Assembly: GCA_016869045.1 (NCBI GenBank)
Contig: VGFC01000010.1
Coordinates: 1-45,258, forward strand
Reading direction: 5' to 3'
Source of the DNA: Armatimonadota bacterium
Lineage (GTDB): Bacteria; Armatimonadota; Zipacnadia; Zipacnadales; VGFC01
Length of the DNA stretch: 45,258 nt
Below the pieces are notes generated by a model. That model saw only the letters and a program-made list of their open reading frames with translations, was not told the origin of the DNA and did no database searches. Position 1 is the stretch's first letter, and the number at the start of each line of letters is the position of its first letter. Position numbers and translations under genes: made by a program. Positions 18,410 to 25,871 of this stretch are shown piece by piece.

Positions 18410-18520
18410 AACACGGGCGGCGGCGGCTGGCAATACGGGGGAGGTGCGGCGTCCATCGGTGCCCTGTGAGGGTTCAACAGTCGGTCGGCGCCGATGGACT
18501 TCCCGGCTCCGGGGGCCGGC

Positions 18521-18563
18521 AAAAGGCGAGGGGCGTGGCGCCCCAGCCAATGCCACGCCCCTC
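18521..18563 (-). terminator. probable intrinsic terminator of the Lys-rich gene
   Basis: A perfect 12-bp stem (18528-18539 and 18552-18563, GAGGGGCGTGGC) with a 12-base loop is followed on the minus strand by GCCTTTTGCC. The T run is short, so termination is likely but not certain. It lies 24 bases after the stop codon at 18587. Confidence 0.6.
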
Positions 18564-18586
18564 ATGAGTTGCCCAACTCCACGATG

Positions 18587-18836
18587 CTACTTCTTCTTTG
18601 CGGCCTTCTTCGCCGGCGCCTTCTTTGCGGCCTTCTTCGCGGGCGCCTTCTTCGCAGCCTTCGCCTTTGGCAACAGCTTCACCTCCTTCGCAGTCGCAAG
18701 GTGGTGCCCCTAGCTGGCTGCCCTGTTCCTGCCCTCGCGAGTTAGTGCACGCAATGTAGACGAGGTTCTTGGAGTCCTTGCCCGCAATCCACCCTCTCGC
18801 GGTCAAGGCTCTTAGGGCGCGGGAAGGCGTTGCCAA
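18587..18836 (-). pseudogene. small Lys/Ala/Pro-rich protein gene, apparently frameshifted
   Basis: The 3' end encodes a histone-H1-like tail of repeated KKAPAKKAA units ending in KKK and TAG at 18587. This frame hits a stop (TAG, 18710-18712) just upstream. Removing one G from the run at 18707-18710 joins it to an upstream open frame (TTG 18836, containing GKDSKNLVYIACTNSRGQ), giving one 82-aa protein. So it is a frameshifted gene, a sequencing error or a true programmed shift. Alternatively, a 28-codon ORF starts at TTG 18673 with a near-perfect Shine-Dalgarno (AAGGAGGTGA, 18679-18688) at 5-base spacing. A consensus promoter (18862-18890) and a terminator bracket it, so it looks expressed. 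Such basic tails usually bind nucleic acid; function is inferred only from composition. The first half weakly recalls the start of ribosomal protein L33, but lacks its CxxC pairs. Confidence 0.45.
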
Positions 18837-18861
18837 CTTAGTACAGCCTAGCGTCTGCTTA

Positions 18862-18890
18862 CTTATACAACGCTCCTCTCACTCTGTCAA
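18862..18890 (-). promoter_or_regulatory. consensus sigma-70 promoter
   Basis: On the minus strand TTGACA (18890-18885) and TATAAG (18867-18862) are separated by exactly 17 bases. This is the best housekeeping-type promoter in the window. Transcription should start near 18855 and run into the Lys-rich gene, ending at the hairpin at 18521-18563. Confidence 0.75.
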
Positions 18891-18902
18891 TTCCATCCGC
18901 GC

Positions 18903-18927
18903 GATTCTTCGCGAAGATTCTTGCGCG
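18903..18927. promoter_or_regulatory. possible operator: direct repeats and palindrome upstream of the promoter
   Basis: GATTCTT occurs twice in direct repeat (18903-18909 and 18916-18922), each followed by CGCG-like bases, and a 12-bp perfect palindrome TCTTCGCGAAGA lies at 18906-18917. The block is 12 bases upstream of the -35 element, a normal place for an activator site. No regulator can be named. Confidence 0.35.
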
Positions 18928-18940
18928 TGCTTAGCAGTGC

Positions 18941-18964
18941 AAACGGCGAGCACTGCGCTCGCCG
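18941..18964 (-). terminator. probable tmRNA terminator
   Basis: Perfect 8-bp stem CGGCGAGC/GCTCGCCG (18944-18951 and 18957-18964) with a 5-base loop, followed on the minus strand by TTT. It lies 40 bases downstream of the tmRNA 3' CCA end. Confidence 0.6.
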
Positions 18965-19003
18965 TGGTCATGCGATGAAGACAATGAGAGAGTGCAGGTG
19001 GTC

Positions 19004-19357
19004 TGGTGGAGGCGGCGGGAATCGAACCCGCGTCCGAGATGGAGCCAATGGGACTTCTACGAGCGTATTGCGTGATTAGGCTTCGCCTCGGAGGGGCTCA
19101 CGCACAAGCCCTTCGTCGGCTATCTCGGTCTGCATTCCCTTCCGGACTCACCGAGAAGTTACCGGTCGGTAGCCGACTGGGTTGGCGCTCCGTCTCAGGC
19201 CCGTCGGCGAAGCCTGAGGGAGCGGCTGCCTAGAGACTAGGCAGCGAGTGCGAGATTGCTCTCGGCGTTTGTGTTGGTTCCGCGATTAACGAGATAGCGG
19301 AGATCTCGGCTCGCTTCCCCCATCCGCTCTGCATCCCGTCGAAACCTTGGCGCCCCC
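19004..19357 (-). ncRNA. ssrA: transfer-messenger RNA (tmRNA)
   Basis: 354-nt tmRNA, read on the minus strand. The 5' end begins GGGGGCGCCAAGGTTTCGAC (19357 downward), the family's near-invariant start. The 3' end has a T arm with GGTTCGATTCCC and closes the acceptor stem as CGCCTCC-A-CCA (CCA at 19006-19004), pairing with the 5' GGGGGCG with one G-U. The tag reading frame (19281-19237) encodes (G)TNTNAESNLALAA then TAG; the stop sits in a hairpin (GCCTAG/CTAGGC), as usual. The ALAA end is the classic signal for ClpXP-type proteases. tmRNA rescues stalled ribosomes together with SmpB, whose gene is not in the window. Protein-coding calls inside this interval are artefacts. Confidence 0.95.
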
Positions 19358-19366
19358 ACTCTCCAC

Positions 19367-19372
19367 TAGATA
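19367..19372 (-). promoter_or_regulatory. possible -10 element of the tmRNA gene
   Basis: TATCTA lies 9 bases upstream of the tmRNA 5' G at 19357. No convincing -35 is visible; that position falls inside the repeat beginning at 19373, so repeat insertion may have replaced it. Confidence 0.35.
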
Positions 19373-19486
19373 GGAATCCGCGATTCTCGTTCGAGCCGTT
19401 CCCGTGTAGGGGCGCGATTCATCGCGCCCGCCCATGTAGGGGCGCCATTCATGGCGCCCAGGAATCAGGATCGCGGATTTCCATAT
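19373..19486. repeat. 114-bp composite palindromic repeat, copy 1
   Basis: Outer ends are near inverted repeats (GGAATCCGCGAT and ATCGCGGATTTCC). Inside are two TAGGGGC palindromes with different cores, GCGATTCATCGC and GCCATTCATGGC. By eye it matches 37436-37549 over 114 bases without gaps and with about 8 differences. It separates the tmRNA from the divergent gene at 19602. Translation of such elements produces the common artefact GRDESRPYTG. Confidence 0.85.
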
Positions 19487-19601
19487 GGGCAGTATACCCA
19501 CGCCAGGCCCCCAGGTCAACCTGCGGCAGGGAGAACGGCGTCGCACGGCGAAGGGAGCAATCAACCGGAGCGAGTCCCGGCGCCACTCGGAGGTGAGTAC
19601 G

Positions 19602-20549
19602 GTGACCTGTACAAGCTGCGGACGAGAGAACATTGAGGGCGCGCTCTACTGCGCATTCTGTGGTGCGGAACTCCAGCCAAGAGAAGAAGCCGCAGCAGCG
19701 GCCTCTGAGGCGCCGACCCCGCTCGACCCGGCGGCAGCACCTCCGCCCCCGCCGCCCGTCTTCACCGCGCCGCCGCCGGCCTATCCGGGCGTGGCCTACC
19801 CGTACGAACCCACGCCGCCCGAAGCGGAGACCAGCGGGATGGCGACCGCGTCGCTGGTGTTGGGCATTCTCGGTTTCTGCACGGTGGGGATCGCGTCCCT
19901 GATCGGACTGATCTTGGGGATTGTCAGCCTCATCCAGATCTCCGGTTCGCAGGGGCGCCTGCGCGGCCAGGGAGTCGCCATCGCCGGCACTGTCGTCTCT
20001 GCTCTTGGGGTCCTGATGCTGCCGATGATGGCGGCGATCCTGTTCCCCGTCTTCGCGCGCGCGAGAGAGAAGGCGCGACAGGCGAGCTGCCAGAGCAATG
20101 AGAAGCAGCTCGCGCTCGGCGTCCTCATGTACGCTCAGGACTACGACGAGATCTTCCCGATGAAGAGCAACTGGGCTGACGGCGTGATGCCGTACGTTAA
20201 GAACACGATGATCTTCCGCTGTCCGAGCGAACGCAACCAGATGGGAGACTCCTACGCCTACAACGAGAGGCTGGACCGGTGCAAGGTGGCGAAGATCCCG
20301 CGCCCTGCCGAGGCCGTCATGCTGTTTGACTCTCAGCCGGGGAAGAACATGGCGGGAGGCCGCGGGCTGGTGTCGCCGAGACACGTGAACGGGGCAAACC
20401 TCGCCTTTGCGGACGGGCACGTGAAGTGGTACGCCGCACACAACCTCGACGGCCTGCTCTGGGACCCTCGCAGCACGTCAGCGACCCCGTTCGGCGGCGC
20501 GCTGGCACCGCCGTGGGGTAGCGCGCCGACGACGCCGGGGAGCCCATAG
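19602..20549 (+). CDS. zinc-ribbon, DUF4190-like membrane and pseudopilin-like fusion protein
   Basis: 315 aa. A zinc ribbon (C3, C6, C17, C20) is followed by a Pro-rich linker, then a DUF4190-like membrane segment (about 80-150, ASLVLGILGFCTVGIASLIG and a second helix). The second helix runs straight into a pseudopilin-like block, FPVFARAREKARQASCQSN and LMYAQDYDE, as in DUF1559/H-X9-DG proteins, which normally have this at the very N-terminus. An H-x9-DG motif (H261, DG at 271-272) lies near the end. GTG at 19602 was chosen because GGAGGTGA sits 5 bases before it; GTG 19593 is an alternative. Role unknown. The pseudopilin style is the best lineage marker in the window (Armatimonadota-like). 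Confidence 0.85.
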   Translation: MTCTSCGRENIEGALYCAFCGAELQPREEAAAAASEAPTPLDPAAAPPPPPPVFTAPPPAYPGVAYPYEPTPPEAETSGMATASLVLGILGFCTVGIASLIGLILGIVSLIQISGSQGRLRGQGVAIAGTVVSALGVLMLPMMAAILFPVFARAREKARQASCQSNEKQLALGVLMYAQDYDEIFPMKSNWADGVMPYVKNTMIFRCPSERNQMGDSYAYNERLDRCKVAKIPRPAEAVMLFDSQPGKNMAGGRGLVSPRHVNGANLAFADGHVKWYAAHNLDGLLWDPRSTSATPFGGALAPPWGSAPTTPGSP

Positions 20550-20557
20550 CAGAGGCC

Positions 20558-21877
20558 CTACTCCGTCGCCTCCGGGGGCGTGCGCTGCCCTCGCTGCTGT
20601 TCCCAGCGCCGCAGTTCGCCCACCTCGGCGAGCGTGCTTCCCTTCTGGATCTCAGCAATCTCGCGGTCTTCGCGCTCGACGGTTGACAGCGCGCGGTTTG
20701 CGATCTCCACGGCGCGCTCCTGCGGCACGACGACCAGCCCGTCGTCGTCCCCGATGATCCAGTCGCCGGGCTTGATGTGTGTCTCTCCGATCTTCAGTGG
20801 GACGCCGATCATCCCGACGCCCTTGGGCTGCCCGGCCGAGGGGCATGTACTCGTGCAGAACGCGGGGAACTTCAGCCGGCGGATCTCCTCGACGTCGCGC
20901 AACGCGCCGTGGATGACCACTCCTGCCAGGCCGCGCTGGATGCAGCTCATCGTCGCTTGCTCGCCCCATACCGCCGGCGGTTCGCCGCGCACGTCGATGA
21001 CCAACACATCCCCCGGCGCGGCCTGATCGATCGCGGTCACCGGCCGGTGCCAGTCACCCGGGTAGGTCCACACCGTGAACGCCGTGCCCACGACCTTCAG
21101 CCCGGGCTGCACGGGCATGATGTTGAGCAGGTGCCCCTCGTGGTGCATGGCGGTCGCAATGTCCGCCGTCGCGCAGCGCGCGAACACCTCGCGGAGACCC
21201 TCTACGCCGACGCGCTTGTACAGCGTCGTCGCAGCGGCCTCGCCTGTTTCCATCGCGCGCAGTATCGTCGCGGTCGCCGCCTTCGCGTCCGGCGCCTTGT
21301 TGATCGCACCACCCACGATGACGACGCTCGCTCCGGCCGCGATGGCCTCCGGCGCGGTCTCCGAGTTGATGCCGCCCGCAACCGCGACGGGGATGCTCAC
21401 CGCCGCCGCAACTGCCTTCAGCGTCTCCAGCGGCGTGCCGCCCACCATCTGCACATCGATCGGGCAGTGCACGCCGACGAGGTGCGCGCCCATGCGCTCC
21501 ACCTGCTGCGCGCGCTCCACCGGATCGCCGACCTCCGCCAGGTCCACCATGACCTGCGCACCATAGTGGCTCCCCGCCTCGATGCAATCGGCAATCGTCG
21601 AGTCCGACGCCGCGCCCAGCACTGCCACGATGTTCGCGCCGGCCTTGGCCGCGATCTCGACCTCCACCCGGCCCGCGTCCATGATCTTCATGTCGGCGAC
21701 GATCGTGTGTGACGGGAACTCCGCGCGCAGCTTGCGGACGGCTTCCACGCCCTCGCTCTTGATGAGCGGCGTACCGGCCTCCAGCCAGATCTCCCCGGCC
21801 TGCGTCGCCTCGCGTGCGGCGCGCAGCGCCTGGCTGAGATTCACGAAGTCCAGCGCCAGTTGCAGTACGGGTTTCAT
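20558..21877 (-). CDS. fusion of hexulose-6-phosphate synthase-like and RraA-like domains
   Basis: 439 aa with two domains. Residues 1 to about 210 are an orotidine-decarboxylase-superfamily barrel of the 3-hexulose-6-phosphate synthase / 3-keto-L-gulonate-6-P decarboxylase group: D10, K40, and the D62-x-K64-x2-D67 motif (ADMKIMDAG), then GVHCPID and AVAGGIN. Residues about 225-420 are RraA-like/HMG-aldolase-like: PGDVLVIDVRG, VIHGALRDVEEI (R327, D328) and WIIGDDDGLVVVP. Fusions of this kind are known and often labelled synthase/ribonuclease regulator, but RraA homologues also include aldolases, so the second activity is uncertain. The first domain could fix formaldehyde onto ribulose-5-P; no 6-phospho-3-hexuloisomerase gene is seen nearby. 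It converges on the pseudopilin-like gene with an 8-base gap. Confidence 0.9.
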   Translation of the reverse strand: MKPVLQLALDFVNLSQALRAAREATQAGEIWLEAGTPLIKSEGVEAVRKLRAEFPSHTIVADMKIMDAGRVEVEIAAKAGANIVAVLGAASDSTIADCIEAGSHYGAQVMVDLAEVGDPVERAQQVERMGAHLVGVHCPIDVQMVGGTPLETLKAVAAAVSIPVAVAGGINSETAPEAIAAGASVVIVGGAINKAPDAKAATATILRAMETGEAAATTLYKRVGVEGLREVFARCATADIATAMHHEGHLLNIMPVQPGLKVVGTAFTVWTYPGDWHRPVTAIDQAAPGDVLVIDVRGEPPAVWGEQATMSCIQRGLAGVVIHGALRDVEEIRRLKFPAFCTSTCPSAGQPKGVGMIGVPLKIGETHIKPGDWIIGDDDGLVVVPQERAVEIANRALSTVEREDREIAEIQKGSTLAEVGELRRWEQQRGQRTPPEATE

Positions 21878-21947
21878 CGCGTCTCACCTCTCTCGGAGCA
21901 GCGAAGCCACCTTCGTCTCGCCGCGTACGTTCCCTCGTTCTCACGCT

Positions 21948-24083
21948 TCAGCGGATCGTCTCTCCGAGCACATCCTTCACGGCCTCCAGGTACTCGTACC
22001 CCCACTGCGTGCTCGGCTCCGCGTAGCTGCCTTCCAGCCACTCGTTCCAGGCCTCGATGTTCACGAACGGCCGCAGGCCGCGTTCGTCGATGAACGCCTT
22101 CGCGCGCCGGAGCATCTCGCGGTAGGCGTCCGGCGTGTTCTGCTGCATGACCGGGCCGGCGCCCCGGAACGTCGGCTCCCAGTTCTGCATGGGCGTGGTG
22201 GCGAGGAGGTAGTCCTTGCCGAACGCGTCGGCGAGCTCCGTCCAGATGCGCATGTGGCCGGGGATCGTCTGCGAAGGGTAGTCCTCCACAAGATCCTGCA
22301 CGGTGCGGTCGCCGAGCCGGCGGCTCTCGGCGCGGTTGCCGCCGGAGCCTGAGTAGTGGTAGCCCGTCACGCCGTCGATCCCAACGCGGCGCAGGAGATC
22401 GGCCTCGCCCCCGATCGCGGCCACATAGACGCCCGGCATCCCCTTGGCCTGCGCCTTGGCGCGCAGGTTGTCGAGCACCGCCTTGGCCTGCTCCTCGCCG
22501 CCGGCCTGCGCGACGAGTTCGTGCACCGACCACAGCACCAGCAGCGGCTTCCCATCGAGGCGGTAGTAGTTCGGCTGCGAGAAGAACTGCTCGAGGATGT
22601 AATCGGCCAGGCCGCGCCCGAGCTGATTGTGCGGCGCGTGGTTCGTCCACATCACCGCGAAGGGCATCGTGTCGGCGAAGCGGTTCGTCGCCACCGGCGG
22701 GTCGCCGACCGCGGCCTTGCCCAGGAACCCGATCTCCAGCGCCCGGTTCGCGAAGAAGCTCGGGTCGAACGAACCGTCGTCCTTGCGCCGCGGGTACCAG
22801 TCCCACAGCATGAGGTTGATCGCGTGCTCGCGCATCCAGTGGACATGCCAGTCGATCACGCGCGGGTTGCTCGCGCGGTAGAACTGGATGCCATTGGAGC
22901 GCATCTGCGCGTCCGCGGAGTCGTACAGCAGCGGCATTCGCCACGGTGAGCGCTCGGCCACCTGCTGCCAACCGTCCCAGGTGTACTCGGGCTCCCAGGC
23001 CGCGAAGTACCACATCGCGACCGTGTACCGGCTGCTCACCGGACGCGTCTCGGGAGGAGCCTGGGTCGCCACGTCGATGCGCGTCGGCGCGACCGGCAGT
23101 CGGTACTCGCTGTGCCACGGTTGGGTCTGGAACTCGAAGCCCGTCGCCGGCCCGGCGAGCGCTCCCTCCTCCGGCCGCGCGATCGCCCGCAGCGCGTGCA
23201 GCGTCAGCTCGACGGGCGTGCCTGCGGTCACTCGCAAGAGCAGCGTGTTGATGTTGCCCGCCCACCCGGGGAGCTGCGCCATGCGTACGAAGTAGCGACT
23301 GCGTCGCTCCGTGGCGACGCGGATCGGGAGTCCCTGCACGTCTGGCGACGCATCCGCGATGAACGCCAGCTCTGCCGGTACGTACTCGCGGAGCCCCTCC
23401 ACACGCGGTGCGCTGAGGTCCAGCTCGATCCACGGATTCGCCGCGGCATCCAGCTTCAGCGCCTGGGACACCAGGCGCGCGTTCGAGTCGAGCAGCGAGA
23501 ACCGCAGCCCGTCGTCCGTCGTCGAACACTCGCCGGCGGGCGACACCCAGCCGTGGTCCCCGGTCGCGAAGTCGAAGTCGGCGCCCACCGGCTCTCCGCG
23601 CGCAAACCGCAGGATGCGTATGGAGTCTACCGCGTAGGTTCCCGGCAGCCCCTCCGGGGGGTCGAAGCGTACCCCCACAATCTTCGGCAGCCCTTGCCAG
23701 AGCGGCTGCGTTCGGAGAACCTGCCATTCGTCGCCCGCGCGGAGACGCACCGGACTCCGCATGTCCGGGCTGAAGCCCTCGTACTGACCCTCGGTCGTCG
23801 GCCGCCAGAACCACTCGGCGGTGCCTTCGGTCGTGGACCTGATGCGGATCTCCAGCACATCGCCAACTTCAGGCGTCAACTCAAAGAGCGGGCTCTGGAG
23901 GATCACATCCTTGCCGGTCGCGCTGAACACCAGGGCGCCGTTCTCGACCCTCAACGGAGTGGTGTTCGCGCCACCCCAGCCCTGAGCGCCCTCGTTGAGG
24001 GTCCATTCGTACAGGACGATCGGCTCGGTTGCGGCCAAGGCGCAGCCTCCCATCCCGATGAACACGCTCACGAGTACCGGCAT
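21948..24083 (-). CDS. secreted GH99-like (WbsX-type) glycosidase-like protein
   Basis: 711-aa exported protein. ATG at 24083 was chosen because a GAGG ribosome site lies 7 bases upstream and it starts with a signal peptide (MPVLVSVFIGMGGCALAA). The N-terminal half (to about residue 330) is beta-rich, with WTLNEGAQGWGG and WVSPAGECSTTDDGL segments that look like two sugar-binding-type modules. The C-terminal half is a GH99/WbsX-like barrel: MWYFAAWEPEYTWDGW, INLMLWDWYPRR and the hallmark VNIEAWNEWLEGSYAEP near the end. The family includes endo-alpha-mannosidases, but WbsX-like members are mostly uncharacterised. The gene follows the FG-GAP protein gene on the same strand. Confidence 0.82.
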   Translation of the reverse strand: MPVLVSVFIGMGGCALAATEPIVLYEWTLNEGAQGWGGANTTPLRVENGALVFSATGKDVILQSPLFELTPEVGDVLEIRIRSTTEGTAEWFWRPTTEGQYEGFSPDMRSPVRLRAGDEWQVLRTQPLWQGLPKIVGVRFDPPEGLPGTYAVDSIRILRFARGEPVGADFDFATGDHGWVSPAGECSTTDDGLRFSLLDSNARLVSQALKLDAAANPWIELDLSAPRVEGLREYVPAELAFIADASPDVQGLPIRVATERRSRYFVRMAQLPGWAGNINTLLLRVTAGTPVELTLHALRAIARPEEGALAGPATGFEFQTQPWHSEYRLPVAPTRIDVATQAPPETRPVSSRYTVAMWYFAAWEPEYTWDGWQQVAERSPWRMPLLYDSADAQMRSNGIQFYRASNPRVIDWHVHWMREHAINLMLWDWYPRRKDDGSFDPSFFANRALEIGFLGKAAVGDPPVATNRFADTMPFAVMWTNHAPHNQLGRGLADYILEQFFSQPNYYRLDGKPLLVLWSVHELVAQAGGEEQAKAVLDNLRAKAQAKGMPGVYVAAIGGEADLLRRVGIDGVTGYHYSGSGGNRAESRRLGDRTVQDLVEDYPSQTIPGHMRIWTELADAFGKDYLLATTPMQNWEPTFRGAGPVMQQNTPDAYREMLRRAKAFIDERGLRPFVNIEAWNEWLEGSYAEPSTQWGYEYLEAVKDVLGETIR

Positions 24084-24211
24084 GTCGTGCCTCTGTGATC
24101 CGTCATGCGTTGGTTTCGCGGGCGCAGAGAGCAGAACGGGCGAGTGGCGCCCGCGTGACACGCCGCTCGCCCGTCAGAGGTTCCGTTGCGGAGGCCGAAC
24201 ACCTCCACACT

Positions 24212-25651
24212 TTACTGCGCCCGCACCTCGATGAGCCTTCCGGGTTTCACGCCCTCTACCGTGCCCCTTGAGCCATCGGTGAAGCGGATCTCCACGTCGT
24301 ACATGCCAGCCGCATCGAGGCCGAAGTGGGCGACGAAGGGCGCGTAGGAGCACCACCCGCACAGCGAGGTCAGGTCCCGGCGTGCGATCAGGCGGGCCGC
24401 GTCGCCCAAGGCCCCGGCGGGGTAGACGCGCACCTGCGCAGCGTGGCAGAAGCGATTGCCCGCGGTGTCGATCGGGCGGACCTCCAGCCAGTTGCCGTCG
24501 TTCAGGTCGTTGCGGAACAGGAACTCGCCGGCGACCTCGATCTCGGCGGGTCGGGCGCGCACGAGAATGTCGAGGTCGCCGTCACCATCGAGGTCGCACA
24601 GCAGGGCGCCCGCCCCAGGCAGCGTGCCCCAGCCCGGCTCATCGGTCACGCGCGTGAACTGCCCCTCGCCGTCGTTGAGCCAGAGCGAGCAGCCGCTCAG
24701 TGTCGTGGCGAACACGTCGAGGTCCCCGTCGTTGTCGATGTCGCCCACGCAGGCGGTGTGATAGTTCAGGGGCTCGGCCGCCCACTCCGCGGGCGTGGCA
24801 TCGGCGAAGTCACCCTCGCCCAGGTTCGTCAGCAGCCTGAGCGGCGCTCCCTCCTCGTGGAACCGTCCGCCGACGCACAGCAGATCGAGGTTGCCGTCGC
24901 CATCCGCGTCGAACGCACACGCACCCAACTGGCCTTTGGCGGCGAACACATTCGTGCGCTCGGCGAGGTTCTCGAGCCCGCCGTCCTCGCGGTTCACGTA
25001 CAGCGCGGTGCTCGTATCCCAGCGCGGCACGTAGATGTCGAGCCGGCCGTCTCCGGTGAGCTCTGCCGCGAGCGCCGCTTCGCTGCGGGGCGTCTTCGGG
25101 AGACCGACCTGTTCGGTCACCTCGGTGAAGAAGCCGTCTCCGTTCATCAGCAACCGGTCGCCCTTGTAACCGTCGGGTATGTACAGATCGAGGTCGCGGT
25201 CTCCATCGAGGTCGCCGAGCGCAGCACCACCACAGCACCCGTCTGGGATCGTCGGCAGGCCGGCGGCCTCCGTCGCCACACTGAACCGCCCCGTCCCATC
25301 GCCCAGGAACAGGTTCGAGGGTCCCTGCCACACGCTGCCGAACAGGTCAAGGTTCCCGTCGCCGTTCACATCGCCGGGAACAAGGGCCTCCGTGCTCAGT
25401 GCGCCCCCGATGAGGGGTTGGCCGCGGAAGTGCAGGCCGCCCTCGTTGCGGAAGAGGGCGTTCTCGGAGCCGTTGTTCGCCATCAGCAGGTCGAGGTCAC
25501 CGTCGCTATCCACATCCTCCGCCGTGATCCCCCACGCCGTCGGCACACTCCACATGCCGGTCTGCGCCGAGACGTCCGTGAAGTGCAGTGCGCCTTGGCC
25601 GAAGCTCGTCCCTGATGCGAGGGCGATCGCGCATATCGTCAGGCACTGCAT
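24212..25651 (-). CDS. secreted FG-GAP/VCBS propeller protein, CRTAC1-like
   Basis: 479-aa exported protein. ATG 25651 has an AAGGAAGGGGGG ribosome site and a signal peptide (MQCLTICAIALASGTSFGQ). Seven Ca2+-binding-type repeats follow the pattern DxDGDGxLDLxxxN, e.g. DVDSDGDLDLLMANNG, DVNGDGNLDLFG, DADGDGNLDLLCVGG, DIDNDGDLDVFATT and DLDGDGDLDILVRA, consistent with a seven-bladed propeller. One repeat (AELTGDGRLDIYVPRW) is degenerate. The end is an ASPIC/UnbV domain (AHFGLDAAGMYDVEIRFTDGS). Such proteins bind ligands or matrix outside the cell; no enzyme activity is evident. Confidence 0.87.
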   Translation of the reverse strand: MQCLTICAIALASGTSFGQGALHFTDVSAQTGMWSVPTAWGITAEDVDSDGDLDLLMANNGSENALFRNEGGLHFRGQPLIGGALSTEALVPGDVNGDGNLDLFGSVWQGPSNLFLGDGTGRFSVATEAAGLPTIPDGCCGGAALGDLDGDRDLDLYIPDGYKGDRLLMNGDGFFTEVTEQVGLPKTPRSEAALAAELTGDGRLDIYVPRWDTSTALYVNREDGGLENLAERTNVFAAKGQLGACAFDADGDGNLDLLCVGGRFHEEGAPLRLLTNLGEGDFADATPAEWAAEPLNYHTACVGDIDNDGDLDVFATTLSGCSLWLNDGEGQFTRVTDEPGWGTLPGAGALLCDLDGDGDLDILVRARPAEIEVAGEFLFRNDLNDGNWLEVRPIDTAGNRFCHAAQVRVYPAGALGDAARLIARRDLTSLCGWCSYAPFVAHFGLDAAGMYDVEIRFTDGSRGTVEGVKPGRLIEVRAQ

Positions 25652-25762
25652 CGTCTGCCCCCCTTCCTTTCGAGAGGGTACGTTCCCAGGGGCCCGCGGG
25701 TGCGGCCCCCGCCGCAGGAAGGACTCACCCGACACGGCGGCCAAGTGCCCATCGCCGTTGTC

Positions 25763-25830
25763 GTAGGAGCGCGGACGCCCTCGTCCGCATGCCGTTGCCG
25801 TCCACCTGGGAGCGCGGGCGTCCCGCCGGC
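25763..25830. repeat. two palindromic repeat units, GGGAGCGCGG family
   Basis: Unit 1 (25763-25788) is GTAGGAGC then GCGGACG-CCCT-CGTCCGC. Unit 2 (25807-25830) starts TGGGAGCGCGGGCGTCCCGC. Both share GGAGCGCGG and differ in the stem. They lie in the 220-base gap between divergent genes, which holds nothing else I recognise beyond the ribosome sites. Confidence 0.5.
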
Positions 25831-25871
25831 TGGCTCGCGGTGGCGCCGTCATCCATGGGAGGTCTATCGCC

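Noticed and set aside
18474-18836. Long minus-strand frame continuing through the repeat region as a Glu/Gly-rich protein
   Set aside because: The Glu/Gly-rich part is the out-of-frame reading of the KKAPAKKAA repeats; only the part before 18710 may be coding.
19006-19233. Open frame beginning MEAAGIEPASE on the plus strand
   Set aside because: It is antisense to the tmRNA T arm and acceptor stem. The MEAAGIEPAS-like translation is a common false call from tRNA-like 3' ends.
19286-19633. Minus-strand frame containing GRDESRPYTG
   Set aside because: A translation of the palindromic repeat plus tmRNA 5' end, a frequent artefact of this repeat type.
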